DNA of 17,309 nt from Flammula alnicola (Eukaryota; Basidiomycota; Agaricomycetes; Agaricales; Strophariaceae). Each line of letters opens with the position of its first letter. Positions within the stretch are counted from its first letter, which is position 1. Under the pieces are notes generated by a model. It was given only the letters and a program-made list of their open reading frames with translations. It was not told the origin of the DNA and ran no database searches. Shown piece after piece: positions 1-9,123 of this stretch. The position numbers and the translations under genes were made by a program. The stretch covers positions 1 to 17,309 of the forward strand of contig JADNRV010000695.1 in the NCBI GenBank assembly GCA_015499995.1. The letters are read 5' to 3'.

Positions 1-1267
1 GAGTCCGAAGTCCGCGAGAACAATGTGCCCTTCGCGGTCGATGAGGATATTGGAGCTTGATGTCTCGGTGGACGTGCCTCGAGAATGGAGCTCGGTAAGA
101 GCGATGATCTGGCCTTGGCAATTAATGTACTGAAAGGAGGAAGAACATGAGATGACGCACGAGTTCAGCCATGTAGAACGAGCCCTATAAGGCTCGGTTA
201 TCCAACCTGATCATCCAGTGTCGAGGTCTGTCGGATACGCGGTCTAGACGACGCTCGTTGAACGACTCTATTATGAGCGCAAGGGAGGAAAGACGGACCA
301 TGGCGATGTACATGTGGTCATGGTCGTGCCACGAGCAATACAGTTGACAAACCAAGGAGAGTCCGACAGCTTCTGCGAAATGTCACGTTCCTGCTGAATG
401 ACACTGAGGGTATAGTCATTCTTTCCCTCCTTCGGGACGACCTTGAGTGGACCCTCGCCTTGGAGATGCCGGTCTTTAACAATAGACCTGGCCGGTGGTC
501 CCTCGCCTAAAAACGAATAATTTGATGTCCGTTCCGATCATGACCCTCGGACATCGGTAATTGGAGGAAATAGTCCTGCAAAGGAGCGGGGGACGAACAA
601 GCTGGCAAGATGGGAACGGCAGAGGAGGTATCGTGGGTGTCGCTGTTGTGTTGTTGCTGCTGCTGCGGCTACAACGTGGGGCAGTAATGTTTAATGTCCT
701 GCGTCTGCCATGAGTTAGGCGCATGGTACTTATAAAATACGAGAGATGCAACGAGAACGAGATCTGACACTGACAAATTGCGGCGTTTCTGCGAAGAAGG
801 GCGGATACAGATCGTAACGCTGATGCCGCTTTGCGTCGAGGATAGAGGGATCATGGAGGGCTTCATAACGGCTTGGAGAGCCTCGAGCACTTCGGGATCC
901 TAGAATTATGATAAAAGATCAGAGACTTCATATATAGACGCCGAGAGAGCCCTAAAAGAAGATACTTACCACGATAATGATCTTGACATTAAAGTGCGGC
1001 TGGTGTGCGGCGGGCACATTTCGTTCTGGAAGAGAGGATGTCTCATGATATCTGTCCTGATAAAGAGATAGATAGTGTCAATGGGTTATGATATATAAAA
1101 TTCCGCGGACTCACTTCGAGTTCGATCTTTTTTCGTCCGGCAAAGAAGTCGTTGAAAGAGGACTTCAGCTTGTCTAGACAGTCGTTCGAAGATCCAGAAT
1201 GTCCATCGTGTCGGGATTTTTGCTTGGAGAAAAAAGGATGCTTGAACGTTGGCGATAAGATCAGCAT
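1..1267 (-). pseudogene. Ser/Thr protein kinase gene, partial and frame-broken
   Basis: The minus strand encodes recognisable kinase pieces in order: glycine loop RGTTGQVY (~482-510), a VAIK-like segment LKVVPKEGKND, the helix-C segment QQERDISQKL followed by SDSPWFVN (~345-395), WHDHDHMYIAM (~299-331), FYMAEL (~159-176), a likely 52-nt intron, IIALTELHSRG (~76-108), HRDIK (56-70) and SNILIDREGHIVLADFGL (1-54). It resembles AGC-type kinases. The pieces do not share one frame: breaks fall near 481, 341, 180, 71-75 and 55. Upstream exons can be drawn at 1267-1115 and 1056-970, with donors gtgagt and gtaagt, and a third from 899; they encode a Ser/Lys-rich N-terminus. The start chosen is the ATG at 1267. 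How exon 3 joins the kinase domain is unresolved. The gene continues past the left edge, so the C-lobe is not visible. It is either a decayed kinase copy or a real gene carrying assembly indels. The kinase identity is firm; the status is not. Confidence 0.72.
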
Positions 1268-2739
1268 CCTGGGCCGGGTATATGGGTGTATAAAGCGAAT
1301 CAATAAAGAGCGAAATAGCTAAAACAGCGAAGCAGAAGCAGAGGGGAAAGCGAAAACGAGAAAAGGCCTGCAGAACAGGAGAGCAAAATAACGAAGGGGG
1401 CGCTAAAGAAATTGACGGCGGTTGAGGTGGGTTTATGAACTCGAGTGCATTGTGCTATGGCCTGAACTGGTGGCTGGATGAATTTGAAGGTCGACTTGGT
1501 GCGCTTTACCGCCGGCCGGTCTTGATGACGACAAAGGGTCAACCTAGACAACAAGGTCAGCCTCCCAGGCATTGGGCGGCCAAGCTCCTAAACTCGCTCC
1601 GAAAGAGTATCACCATCGTGCTGCGCGTCATATTGAGTATAAGGTTGCAGTAAATCTTCAACGCTGTCATCGACGCATTATGCAAGGACTCTGAAGCAAA
1701 TATGAGAGATGGATGGATGGGTGATTTTAGAAATATATCAGATAGGTGTTCATTCTCGGACAAAAAACACGAGGACATACTGCTGTTGATTTCGGCCTAG
1801 ATTGGATCTGGGATCGATTGTTTATGTGCAAGGTCGGATATCTCTCGCGCTGATTATGATCACACAGGAGGCGAACAAAGCTTCATGGCACTAGCGTGTC
1901 TGTCTCAACATGAAAGTTAACATGAAAAGCAGCTTCTAGCTTTGGATGACAAGGAAGCCATAATCCTCACGGACAACACGCATGCATTGCGTTGTCTGTA
2001 TTTCAGAGAGGTTGCAAGGAGCTATCATCGTATGTGAAAGCATATTGGACACCGATAGCTGCTGCGAGCTACAGTCACCTGGAAACGCTGCAAAGCAGTG
2101 AGTTTTGTGTTTTGCGACACGCTACTTCGGGACGTACTAATCACCTCTTTTTTCCAACCACACTCATCCTCCATGAATCCTGGAAAAATTCTCAACAAGG
2201 GCGTTTGTGCCAGGCCGTCAAATGACTTCGCCTAGACCTCTGAATAGAAGTCCGTCAAATAGACTGGTAGAAAGCTCATTCCCCGTAAAGTTGACGTTGA
2301 GCTCCTCCTGTGTGTCCTGTCCAAGTTCTGACGCCCACATTAAGCATTTTCTCATCAGCCTGTAGGGCAGACATCAATGAAAAGAATGCATTTGGCGTAG
2401 AATTTGTTTGTATATGCGTTTCGACGTCGTGGTGGTCACTGGTCGGAGATGATTGAGAGCCATGTCATTGTCTGTGCACCATTGCACGGTTTTCGGTCAC
2501 AGCTGAGAAAGTTCCGTCCACGTGATTATTTTCTCTGCGCGTCTCCGTCTTTCACATCTCGCGTTCTTCAGCTCACCGGGCGAGATAGAAGCTCGAAAAA
2601 TGCAGATGGGGGTGTAGGTGAGTGTAACTTGCCCCACCCCATCGTCAGCACAGCTTTAGAGCAGAGGGTTGCGAAAAGCACAGCCTAACGCTCCTGCCGT
2701 CCGGAAACCGCGATAAACGCATCAAACCGCAACAAGTCT
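1268..2739. other. Non-coding stretch, no supported gene
   Basis: About 1.5 kb upstream of the kinase remnant. Both strands have only short open frames with no family resemblance, no plausible splice chain and no signal peptide. The only local texture is a short run of ATGG units near 1713-1722. I see no RNA gene, TIR or clear promoter here. Confidence 0.5.
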
Positions 2740-2767
2740 TACAGTGTAATACACTTCCTTGATACAC
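2740..2767 (+). repeat. Left terminal inverted repeat of the MITE-like element
   Basis: Matches the reverse complement of 3358-3385 at 27 of 28 bases, including the flanking TA at 2740-2741. It contains one copy of the TCCTTGATAC core. Confidence 0.75.
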
Positions 2768-3357
2768 GGGATCAAGATCCCCGATTTTCGGCACCAAAAA
2801 CAAACTTTGCACAATCATTTTTTGAGATATCAAATCTAGGTTGTCTTTCGATTCTGAATCTTCAAAAAGTAAGGGAATTGACAGGAATATGAGTGCAAGA
2901 AACGACTTTTACGGAGGAGAGCCCAAATGTCACGAATACGTGTCCTTGATACAAACGTGACACAGCCAGATTTCGCATGTGGGAAAATCTCTGGTGACAG
3001 ACTGTAACACTCTCCGAGTCAATCCTAAGTCTCTTTGAGCACTTTATAGAAAAGTCTCCTGCGATCTGGGCACATTCAAGTCTAAAAAGTGTTCGGCTAT
3101 ATCACAGGCAAGTGTCTGGTCCTTTTTTTCCGAAACATTTGGGACCATGGGAGGTACAAATCCTGATTTGGGCTTCTGATGGCGCCAAAATCACCCGAAA
3201 TCGTGTACTATCTCCCCTCCCCAGCTCCCGTAACCTATTCTTTGGGCACAAAAATTTGCACGGACGTCCTTTGAATATACCGAAATGTCTATGCCAATCC
3301 TTGCGAGGTTACGGTGAAAATCACACCTGCAGGAAGCATTTGTATCAAGGAAGTATA

Positions 3358-3385
3358 GTGTATCAAGGAGGTGTATTACACTGTA
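3358..3385 (-). repeat. Right terminal inverted repeat of the MITE-like element
   Basis: Partner of 2740-2767 with a single mismatch; TA at 3384-3385 is the candidate target duplication. It overlaps an 18-bp tandem repeat (3341-3358 and 3359-3376, 15 of 18 identical) that has no counterpart at the left end. Confidence 0.75.
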
Positions 3386-3526
3386 TCCCTTTGGGTCTCC
3401 ACATCTCCGAGAACCTATATAAGCCTCACAATCTGATATTTCTGCTAACATGGTGCATTTTGGGATCATTTACGTAGTTTGGAGTGATAATCGCCTGATG
3501 ATGTTCTAATTTCGTAGTATGATATC

Positions 3527-3608
3527 GTCGGTATCGATTAGGGGTTAAATCACTTCGTTGTGGTATTCCAATTCCGAAGAGCCGCTGGTTCGATTCCAGC
3601 TACCGACA
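3527..3608 (+). tRNA. tRNA-His: tRNA-His (anticodon GUG), with a short intron
   Basis: All arms pair perfectly: acceptor GTCGGTA/TACCGAC (3527-3533 with 3601-3607), D stem GATT/AATC (3536-3539 with 3548-3551) around AGGGGTTA, anticodon stem CTTCG/CGAAG (3553-3557 with 3575-3579), and T arm GCTGG-TTCGATT-CCAGC (3584-3600). The loop reads TT-GTG-G, placing a GUG anticodon at 3560-3562 with G37 after it. Ten extra bases (3564-3573) lie between positions 37 and 38, the usual site of eukaryotic tRNA introns. The discriminator at 3608 is A, as in yeast tRNA-His. The internal B box GGTTCGATTCC is a perfect match. CCA is not encoded, as expected for a eukaryote. The variable loop is four bases (AGCC). 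Confidence 0.94.
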
Positions 3609-3629
3609 CTCGCAAAGGGATACCAATTC

Positions 3630-3634
3630 TTTTT
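3630..3634 (+). terminator. RNA polymerase III T-run terminator of the tRNA gene
   Basis: Five Ts lie 21 bases after the tRNA 3' end, followed one base later by a second run of four Ts (3636-3639). This is the normal Pol III stop signal. Confidence 0.75.
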
Positions 3635-3639
3635 CTTTT

Positions 3640-4074
3640 CTACTCCCTCTAAACCTGGGTTTTTGCCTGCATCCCGAATTTGTGTAAGACAAATGGGCCG
3701 GATAAACCATAATTAATTTCGCGTATGTCTATGTAAGAAAGCTTTGTGCGGAATTTTTAAGTCCACTATTCTATGGGCGGTCCTGAAGACTAGGAGAACG
3801 AAATGAAAACGACATTGCAGGTGCATAGAATCGTCATGCCATATTGGTTTGTCACCAGAAGAGATGTAAAGACATTGCCCAGATTTACGGTTTTTCATCA
3901 AATCAATTTGGAATGAATGACGCTCATAAAGGGCGCGTATATATATATACATACAGATTGAGATATTTCTACATGATCAATGTTGTGCATGCCACATGGC
4001 AGAATCTCGAGTTCTTCTTGAAAGTTTCATGTACATACATCGTCCATGTCGCGAGACTCTTTACTGTGGCAGTA
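3640..4074. other. Intergenic stretch with a short TA microsatellite
   Basis: Lies between the tRNA terminator and the 3' end of the small zinc-protein gene. A 12-base TA run sits at 3938-3949. The open frames here are short, overlap one another on opposite strands and resemble no family. I see no gene. Confidence 0.5.
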
Positions 4075-4627
4075 CTACTTCCGACCAGCCTTTTTGGCCT
4101 GTGCGCGTGCCCTGGTTATCTGTTTCTTCCAGCCGTAGCATTGGTTGCAAGCTAGACATAACAAGAAAAGAGGCATCATGATCAGGATATGCCGTCTTAC
4201 ACACAAACGAAAAGGCAGGGCGAGAGACGCACAAGCGGAACCATGTTTCTTGCACGAGTAAACACCATCCTTGTTCTGAGTGGCGGCGGGGCAGTCAATG
4301 CCTTCGCGGTCTATGGGGTCGAACTAAAGATTGTCGACGACGGTGTGGAAATAGTGGTCAGCACTCCCGCTATACAGGGGGTCAGACAACTATGATGGAG
4401 GAACCAACCCCAAAGAATGCATCGTTCTCTTCCCTCCCGTCGAAGGAGCATTCAGTGCACTACAGAAAGGGTAGAAGTCGTCAGAGTCGGTCTCGATTGC
4501 GCTCGATCGCCCTCTCGACATTGTGAGAGCCGATATAAGAAGATGGACGTACAACTTCCTTGAAATGAGTGCAGAAGATAGCGTCGTTGATCTCAACGGT
4601 CGCAGGGGCAGCCTCAGTCTCAGCCAT
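4075..4627 (-). CDS. Small Cys/His-rich protein with two probable zinc sites (97 aa)
   Basis: Four exons on the minus strand: 4627-4553, 4459-4409, 4323-4233 and 4151-4075, with GT-AG introns of 93, 85 and 81 nt. Phases agree throughout and the product has 97 residues, ending AKKAGRK. Two matching metal-ligand patterns are visible: CTHFKEVCTEC (C19, H21, C26, C29) and CKKHGSASCNQC (C66, H69, C74, C77). Between them are FDGREENDAFFG and FDPIDR, and a basic tail WKKQITRARAQAKK follows. From memory, similar short proteins occur across Agaricomycetes as uncharacterised proteins; I know no function. The ligands suggest a treble-clef or ribbon-like fold, and the basic tail could bind nucleic acid or protein (inference). 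A TATA box lies about 115 bp upstream. No single open frame covers the gene, so an ORF scan misses it. Confidence 0.82.
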
Positions 4628-4741
4628 GTTCTCTGTTCCGAGTGAAAGGAGTTCTTGAGGGTGTTAAATGGGAGCACGAGAGTCGCTGGGGCCTTTCCTG
4701 AAGAAAAGAAGGGGTGTAGGAGGGGGAAAGAGCCGAACGAG

Positions 4742-4750
4742 CTTTATATA
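4742..4750 (-). promoter_or_regulatory. TATA box of the small zinc-protein gene
   Basis: On the minus strand this reads TATATAAAG, about 115 bp upstream of the ATG at 4627, followed by a pyrimidine-rich leader with runs of C and T. Spacing and leader fit a fungal core promoter. Confidence 0.6.
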
Positions 4751-6150
4751 AGTGGGAAAGCTGACGACAGCCGAGTCTGAGTTCAGGGTGTGCCTCGAAT
4801 GTTGAGTGTGGGGTAAGCTCCGATCGTTATTGTAAGACTTTCCCATCTTAAGCGCGCAAGCTTGGAGAAACGATAAAACCAGATAAGATTACTCTAAGTC
4901 GATAAATTTTCAGGAGTAGATGAGTCCTTTTAGACCTCTTTACTGGATTTACTTTCGACCGTCGTAAGCCCAAGAACAGATGAGAAACTCTGGTAATTTT
5001 AAGATGGCAGATGATCAAAGGAACTGCAGAAAGAGCAACAGCTGACCCAACTGTGGCGTCATATTTGTCGTTGCTTGTAAAGGCACGTGGTTGCTTGAGA
5101 AATTAACGTGATCAATTTAACGAGTGCGCGTCGTGGAGTCGCGACCGGTATGCAAGTGCGAAATTGCTATTTACATAACATAATACAAGAAGGCGAGTAC
5201 TACCTACTGGAGGTGACTGCTAATCATTTGAATGACGTCTTCGCAAGGTTATCTTTGACTGACTATGTCGATAGTACCAAACTAATTGTCATGCTCTCGT
5301 TAAACTACTTATATATAAGTCGACGCACTGGAAGACAAATCACTGATCAGGGATCCACATTGGTCAAACCTGGGTTCGGAAATGTCAATATGTATCTGGA
5401 GCACTAAATATAATGCACGGATGATAAATCAACAATCTCGTTTATTGGATAATTAATACGCTGTGACTGCCCAGAGCTGTTAAATAACGAGGGCTTGATT
5501 GACGCAACTGTCTGTCATTGGTACCTACTTAAGCTTATGCAGACGTCGACGAATATATTAGTATGGGTCCATACCGCCATTCAGCTGGCCAATGCACTGT
5601 TACCCCTAGGTACATTGCATACAGACCGACTTCGATGCCCTTCCCTGACAATTTCATGCGATTATCGATGAATGGCATTTCAAAAGCCCTTGCCTTGCTT
5701 CTTCGATGTGCATAATCCAGAGCAAAGGGCTCCCTCCGATTCGCTGATTTCGCGAGTTCTGTATGCAGGTGAGCAGGTTGTCAGCTCAAATTATTCCACT
5801 GGAAATTGAAATCGCCTACATATGTGGGCACATAAGCAACATTTCTCAGCCGTGGGTGTGCGGCTGGCTGGCTAACTACATAGTTACCAGGCAACATTTG
5901 CGGCCTTCAATCGCTCTTTTGATTGACGTTGGATGAGATTAGATACTGTGAGCTTGGTGCAATCGATAGCGGCGGTGTATCAGAGTGACACAGCCGATGT
6001 ACATTACGCAGCATCCTTCCGCAACGCGACGGTGAGAGACATTGACAACCTGAGGAGGGCACAGCCTCGTGATGATTCTCGAGGTGGAAATCACTTGAAA
6101 CGGCTTACATATTGATAGTCCGGCACATACGGAGATAGCTAACCGAGAGG
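4751..6150. other. Intergenic stretch, one orphan open frame only
   Basis: About 1.4 kb between the divergent promoters of the zinc-protein gene and the first PLAC8 gene. The longest frame is 5108-5407 on the plus strand (99 codons from ATG). It resembles no family I know and shows no signal peptide or membrane segment. It is AT-rich and lacks a clear TATA box, so I do not call it a gene. No RNA gene or inverted repeat stood out. Confidence 0.5.
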
Positions 6151-6157
6151 TATATAA
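6151..6157 (+). promoter_or_regulatory. TATA box of the first PLAC8 gene
   Basis: TATATAA lies 169 bp upstream of the ATG at 6320. A C/T-rich leader with CTCTTGC and CACACAAC-type sequence follows, typical of an expressed fungal gene. Confidence 0.6.
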
Positions 6158-6319
6158 GCCACATCACCCTGCCACCCCGTCTTTTCCCTTGTCCTCTTGC
6201 TGCGCAAGTAACCCCTCTGCCAAAACTTTTCGACTCACACAACTTCGAACGAACTTCGCTGGGCGAGTTCTTCTTGACGAAACAAATCTTCAACTCTTAA
6301 TTAAATTTCTATAACGAAC

Positions 6320-6951
6320 ATGTCTCACGGACGAGTTTACCAAGCGCAACCCACCCCTACTGGCGGCATGATCGTAGCTCCCGGCGGCGGAGGTAACCGA
6401 AATGCGATGAACATGCCCGTCGACCACGACGGCAGAGAATGGAGCCATGGCATCTGCAGCTGCATGAGCGACTGTGGAATCTGTAAGTGTGGATTATCAC
6501 CGGGCATTCTGTCCTCGTGGCATTGAGGACCAAACTAACGACTGTCCTCGGATCAGGTTGCAAGGCGACCTTCCTTCCTTGCATCGTCTACGGAAAGAAC
6601 AAGCACCGTTACGAACACTTGAACTCCACGGGTACACCCGACCCCGCGCACGGTGGTGGATGCTGCTCTGGCTCCTGCTTATCCTACGGTATCTTCTCTA
6701 TCTGCGGTTTGGGCTTCTTGTTCCAGGTCAGTGTCCAATTTTGTTGAGCCCAATTCATGTACCCTTTGCTCACCGTCCACCCATCGCATTTGTAGATGAC
6801 CAACCGCGGCCACGTCCGTCGGCGCTACAACATCAAGGGAGGAGGCTGTAATGATTGCTGCACGTCATTCTGGTGTGCACCCTGCGAGCTTGTGCAGGAG
6901 TCCCGCGAGCTCGAGTTGGAGGAGAACAGCTTTTCCACCCAGCGCTACTAA
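6320..6951 (+). CDS. PLAC8 family Cys-rich protein (162 aa)
   Basis: Three exons: 6320-6482, 6557-6726 and 6796-6951, with introns of 74 and 69 nt (gtaagt...cag, gtcagt...tag). The product has 162 residues. A Gly/Pro-rich leader (1-36) precedes the PLAC8 region (~37-162): DGREWSHGICSCMSDCGICC, then CKATFLPCIVYGKNKHRYEHL, a Cys/Gly-rich hydrophobic stretch (CCSGSCLSYGIFSICGLGFLF), RRRYNIKG, CNDCC and WCAPCELVQESRELELEE. The hallmark CPC motif reads LPC here. PLAC8 proteins in plants and animals are membrane-associated and linked to cell size, cadmium resistance or calcium flux; the fungal role is not established. The hydrophobic stretch fits membrane association. A second PLAC8 gene follows 348 bp downstream in the same direction. 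The start has a good context (AACATGTCT). Confidence 0.9.
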
Positions 6952-7299
6952 GCGAAGATCGCCGATGTTGTAATGCTTGTATCTTAGAAAAGGGTTTCGA
7001 AGTAATGATTTTTGGCGTTCCGTTATTTGATTTGAGTCTATGAATCACGCTGAGTGCTTGAATAACGTCCCATTTCTCCGCAGTCGATGTCACAAACACT
7101 TGGAACATGGATTTTTCTTTTATTTTCCCAAGTTGCAGGTCCTCCAGTAAGCGATCGGTCGCATCCCGAAATAGTTGTACCGCCGATCATCTCGTCATCG
7201 GCGCGCCTCACAACAACCCCTTTTCTAAAGATTAATGTGAATCACTTGCAAGTATGAAGGCAAAGGTGCTGGTTTTACTTTTTCTCCTGTCATGCCATC
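6952..7299. other. Spacer between the two PLAC8 genes
   Basis: Holds the 3' untranslated region of the first gene and the promoter of the second. No clear TATA box precedes the second gene. No other gene or RNA is visible. Confidence 0.5.
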
Positions 7300-8919
7300 A
7301 TGGCAGGTCGTTCATACTCGCCGCACAGGCTCTACTATCCTTCCCTGCGGGTGACCAACCCATCCTATCCAGAGCCTGTCCAAGACCGGGATGTGAAGTT
7401 GAAGACATCTCCTGAACATACCCACCTTGCCAGCGCGGATAACTCGAGAGCAGGTTGTCGACCTCCTGGATATACGGCGTCAGCACCTTGGCTGGAGGAT
7501 GGAGATTTAAACTACCCCATACCTATACCACCACGCATCCTCTCGAATCCATATTTGTGCAACTTGAGCCGTCCTTGCGAAGACGACTGGGGCTCTAAAG
7601 TTACACCTGAGCCACCAGACCCTCCTGTCGCCGGTCTGCGCCTCCCAATTATTCGACCCCTCCGGCTGCTGCATCGTCCTAAGTCCGCTTCTTCAAGCAT
7701 GAGCTACAATGGAGGCTATATTGATATAGGAGACGCAGCTCGAATGTCCCAGCAGCGCCGAGTATCGGAGCCCTCGAGGACACAGACGCCACAGCGACCA
7801 ATCCATCCGTCCTTCTCTTCCGATGTGAGTTACGATGGAAGTTTCGTGGCCGACAACGAAATACGGACGACATACTCGCAGCCCAGTTTCACAGGTCCTA
7901 GACATCGACCACCCGAAGCTCCGGGGTCTCGTCCGCCTTCTGGATACCAGCAGAGCATGGGGGGATATCAAATGGCCAGGAGCTCCGCTTCATCCTACGG
8001 CACAGGCGGCCATAATGCCTACAACGTCGACAGCCCAAAGCCAGGCCCAAACCGCTCATATTCAACCGCACAAATGTCCATATCATCTTCATACTCCAAT
8101 CGTCGGCGCCCTGCTCTCCAGCTAGGCGTCCACGGCCTGTCGTTCATCGAAGAAGACAGCGAAAGTACCTTCACGCCTGCAGGGTACTCGCGGAACAACT
8201 TTGGTATGACGGAGGCGATGGTGCATGCCACACCGTCTCCTGAACGTTCGCACCCACGCGTTGAGCCAGTTCCTGGCGAACAGCGGCGTGTAGTCGTTAC
8301 CCGACAGCCTCAGCGACATCCGAGTATGAGCCCGAAGGCCGTGGTTGGCAATCGGAATGCGAAAGGAGTGCCATATGGCCCTGACGGCAGGAGGGATTGG
8401 AGCACTGATCTGTGCTTGTTTTGCGATCACAATTTGGGGACTTGTAAGCTCTTTGCTCCTGCTTCTCGGCGTTGATTCGTATGCTGATTCTTGATTTCGT
8501 ATAGGTTGCAAAGCTTTATGGTGTCCATGCATCGTCTACGGCAGGAACAAAGCCCGTATTGAGCACCTATACGCGGAAGAGAAAGTGCATCCTACCAGAG
8601 GTGGTACTTGCTCCGACGACTGCGCCATCCACGCCTGCTTGACGACCTTTTGCTTATTTGGATGGGCGATCCAGGTATTTATTCATGCTCGAAGTGACAA
8701 CAACCATTCTGTTTCTTGACGATCTATTTGTCTTCGTAGGTACCGAACCGGGCCTCAGTGAGAAGGCGGTATAATATTGAGGGTGATTGGATAGGAGACT
8801 GCGCCGCTGCTCTATTTTGTTCGCCTTGCGAGCTGTCACAGGAGAGTCGGGAGATCGAACTTGAGGAGAGGAGTTTTGAGGATCAGAGAATCTGGTCGAA
8901 GAGGAATACCAATGACTGA
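7300..8919 (+). CDS. PLAC8 family protein with long disordered N-terminal extension (497 aa)
   Basis: Three exons: 7300-8443, 8505-8674 and 8740-8919, with introns of 61 and 65 nt. The product has 497 residues. Residues 1-~360 are rich in Ser, Pro, Tyr, Arg and Gly with no visible fold; MSYNGGYID and VSYDGSFV form a degenerate internal repeat. The PLAC8 domain (~360-497) has DGRRDWSTDLCLFCDHNLGT, then CKALWCPCIVYGRNKARIEHL with the canonical CPC motif, a hydrophobic Cys-containing stretch, RRRYNIEG, and FCSPCELSQESREIELEE. Intron phases and the 170-nt middle exon are the same as in the upstream gene, so the two are tandem duplicates. An ATG eight bases earlier (7292) runs into a stop, so 7300 is used; an unrecognised intron in the long first exon cannot be excluded. 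The extension may be a regulatory or scaffold tail (inference). Confidence 0.88.
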
Positions 8920-9123
8920 ACATAGTTGACGTCTTCAAGGATACTTTCGGAGGAACATGTTACTGTTGGAATTATTGTAAGATCATCAATTTAAATAGAA
9001 TTATTTGCGGACTAGTTCTAGGAGCATATGGCTGCGATGAAAGACGATAATTTTGGAGGATAGCTCCTGTAGCCAGCAAAGTGATGAAAATCAGTATATT
9101 AATTTCAACATATGAGGAATACA

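Larger units (their letters stand above)
2740..3385. mobile_element. MITE-like non-autonomous DNA transposon with TIRs and TA target sites
   Basis: The 28 bases at 2740-2767 and the reverse complement of 3358-3385 match at 27 positions. The outermost bases are TA on both sides, so the element proper is 2742-3383 (642 bp), beginning CAGTGTAATACAC and ending GTGTATTACACTG. TA duplication is typical of Tc1/mariner-type elements. The core 10-mer TCCTTGATAC occurs four times: 2756-2765 and 2943-2952 on the plus strand, and 3342-3351 and 3360-3369 on the minus strand; the last two sit in an 18-bp tandem repeat. A perfect GGGATC-AA-GATCCC palindrome lies just inside the left end (2768-2781). The interior has no transposase: the one longer frame (3112-3477) crosses the right TIR and resembles nothing I know. 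The inverted repeat is seen directly; the transposon class is inferred. Confidence 0.6.

Noticed and set aside
2404..2688. 94-codon open frame on the plus strand
   Set aside because: It begins at a non-ATG codon, has no family resemblance and shows no splice or promoter context.
3112..3477. 121-codon open frame on the plus strand
   Set aside because: It crosses the right TIR of the mobile element, resembles no family and has repetitive content from the TIR.
3938..3949. TA run as a possible TATA box
   Set aside because: It is a simple dinucleotide repeat with no gene at a suitable distance.
7512..8532. Several 60-136-codon open frames on the minus strand
   Set aside because: They are antisense shadows of the second PLAC8 gene, whose sense frame has clear domain motifs.
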